A DNA stretch of 6,078 bases from Methanomicrobia archaeon. GTDB lineage: Archaea; Methanobacteriota_B; Thermococci; Methanofastidiosales; B48-G16. Position numbers and translations under genes: made by a program. The stretch is taken from assembly GCA_023133315.1 (NCBI GenBank), contig JAGLWR010000078.1, positions 1-6,078 of the forward strand, given 5' to 3'. Shown one piece after another: positions 5,169 to 6,078 of this stretch. The first letter of the stretch is position 1. Each line of letters begins with the position of its first letter. The notes beneath the pieces are model-generated. The model ran no database searches. It was not told the origin of the DNA and worked only from the letters and a program-made list of their open reading frames with translations.

Positions 5169-5915
5169 ATGTCAATGAAAAACAAAGAAAACTCAAACGA
5201 AATTAGGGGCCTTTATTATGCTATAAAGGATTTTAAAGAAGAACTAGAAAAAGAATATGAAGAGACGACAACCAAATATGTCGATCGCCATCATGTAAGC
5301 ACATATCTTTATTTGAAAGAAAAATATTCTGAATTGACTAATGGTTATACTATTCCTAGATTACAAAGTGTCATAACTTATAAAGAAATAATTCAAAAAT
5401 TGGTATTGATGTCCTCACAACTACGTGCAAAAATGGAAGATCCAGAGAAAGAAATATCAAATTTGAAGAAGGAAAATGAAAGTCTAGTAAAAGAAAATAA
5501 AAAACTTGTAAAAATTCTGGAAAATGTTGCACAAACGGAAGATTTTAAAGTAACAAAAGAAGAAATCGATAGTTTTCCAGATGAAATATCAGAATTGGTA
5601 CTAGAAGCAATTAGTTCTTATAAAAATGCTTGTTATGTAGGTTGTTGTATGCTTTGTGGGAAAATCTTTGAGTTTTTAGTAATAAGAGCTTGTAAAAATC
5701 TTGAAGAAGTATGTAGTAGTCTCAGTAAAGGTGTAGAAATTTTATCAGGAGCTGGAAAATTGAAAGGTGAACCCTACAAAAATGCTCTAGAAATAGCTAA
5801 ATTTTATCGTCACAAAGCAGTCCACTCTCCAAACGAAAAATTCGACAAAAATAAGGCAAAATACATACTTTCTCAGTTAATATTTTTAAATAAAGAGGTA
5901 TTCTCAAAAATATAA
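5169..5915 (+). CDS. Coiled-coil protein with a C-terminal HEPN/DUF4145-like domain
   Basis: This 248-residue protein starts with a charged helical region (1-85). A predicted coiled coil follows at about 90-122 (EKEISNLKKENESL onward, rich in E, K, L and N). The C-terminal domain (about 135-248) has a helix beginning SSYKNACYVGCCMLCGKIFE and later the motif R214-HKAV-H219 in KFYRHKAVHSP. Rx4H followed by a terminal helix is the hallmark of HEPN domains; the order resembles DUF4145. HEPN proteins often act as RNases in toxin-antitoxin, CRISPR and other defence systems, but many DUF4145 members are not known to cleave RNA. Cysteines at 155, 159, 160, 163, 175 and 182 are unusually dense and may bind metal. 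Base composition is far more AT-rich than any neighbour. The start could also be GTG 5160 or ATG 5175; no Shine-Dalgarno decides. Family assignment is moderate, function unknown. Confidence 0.65.
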   Translation: MSMKNKENSNEIRGLYYAIKDFKEELEKEYEETTTKYVDRHHVSTYLYLKEKYSELTNGYTIPRLQSVITYKEIIQKLVLMSSQLRAKMEDPEKEISNLKKENESLVKENKKLVKILENVAQTEDFKVTKEEIDSFPDEISELVLEAISSYKNACYVGCCMLCGKIFEFLVIRACKNLEEVCSSLSKGVEILSGAGKLKGEPYKNALEIAKFYRHKAVHSPNEKFDKNKAKYILSQLIFLNKEVFSKI

Positions 5916-5934
5916 TTGTTTTTAGTTCTTTCTT
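5916..5934 (+). terminator. T-rich tract after the HEPN-like gene
   Basis: Fourteen of 19 bases directly after the stop codon are T, including a run of five. Archaeal RNA polymerase terminates on such tracts without a hairpin, so this is a plausible terminator between the convergent genes. Confidence 0.4.
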
Positions 5935-5959
5935 AATAGGTTTCTTTGAATACCCCATT

Positions 5960-6078
5960 TTATCTTTCTAGAAATTTGTTTAGATCTATCTGTTTTTGTA
6001 TTTTCAATTCTTTTAAGATTTTATTTCTCAACTCTTCATACTCTTTGCTTTGTAAAAATTCTTTTATGTAGTCTTCCA
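5960..6078 (-). CDS. C-terminal end of an unidentified protein (partial)
   Basis: On the minus strand a frame enters from the right edge (first full codon at 6076) and gives 38 residues (EDYIKEFLQSKEYEELRNKI, then 18 more ending KFLER) before TAA at 5960-5962. It is rich in Lys, Glu and Leu and predicted helical, with AT-rich codons like the adjacent HEPN-like gene. It ends 44 bp from that gene's stop, in convergent orientation. No family can be named from this tail. Confidence 0.55.
   Translation of the reverse strand, partial: EDYIKEFLQSKEYEELRNKILKELKIQKQIDLNKFLER

Noticed and set aside
1..6078. CRISPR array, tRNA/rRNA genes, insertion sequences or attachment sites
   Set aside because: I saw no regularly spaced repeats, no tRNA cloverleaf or T-loop sequence, no transposase-like frame and no flanking terminal repeats.

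Overview
The window looks like a piece of an archaeal chromosome. TATA boxes sit about 26 bp upstream of several start codons, which would make those mRNAs leaderless. Genes inside transcripts instead carry Shine-Dalgarno sequences matching the archaeal GGAGGTGATC consensus. The protein families agree: a tetraether-lipid-synthase-type radical SAM enzyme, a free-standing MetRS beta-type tRNA-binding domain, a small JAMM protease and a DUF362 iron-sulfur protein. The Fe-S and radical SAM content suggests an anaerobe. I cannot name a lineage beyond probably Euryarchaeota-like.

Left half (1-3256, minus strand). This is an apparent operon read right to left: a DUF362/ferredoxin protein (2222-3256); a JAMM/MPN+ metalloprotease overlapping it by 7 nt (1863-2228); a COG1964-type radical SAM enzyme of the Tes (GDGT/tetraether synthase) group (29-1786), which also has its own promoter; and the first six codons of a further gene at the window edge (1-18), preceded by a strong Shine-Dalgarno. 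A possible 24-codon leader ORF lies between the JAMM gene and tes.

Centre (3257-4361, plus strand). The DUF362 promoter is divergent from that of a 120-residue MetRS beta-type tRNA-binding protein (3372-3734). Next comes an 84-residue winged-helix regulator (3808-4062). A ~300 bp spacer follows with a hairpin, a pyrimidine-then-purine tract, nested inverted repeats and a possible 36-residue small ORF (4184-4294).

Right half (4362-6078). A nitroreductase-family flavoprotein (4362-4997) is clearly richer in G+C (about 50% in the lines I counted) than the left block (about 40%). A very AT-rich gene (about 23-30% in two lines counted) at 5169-5915 encodes a coiled coil plus a HEPN/DUF4145-like domain with an Rx4H motif. 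It converges with the 3' end of an unidentified charged protein running off the right edge on the minus strand. These composition steps suggest the right half is an accessory region next to a conserved core block.

Functional links: tes would act in membrane lipid cross-linking, using electrons that Fe-S proteins could supply. The DUF362 ferredoxin in the same transcript is therefore a natural but unproven partner. The MetRS beta protein serves translation. The regulator may control itself or the neighbouring genes. The HEPN-like gene may belong to a defence or RNA-cleavage locus, but nothing else in the window confirms that.
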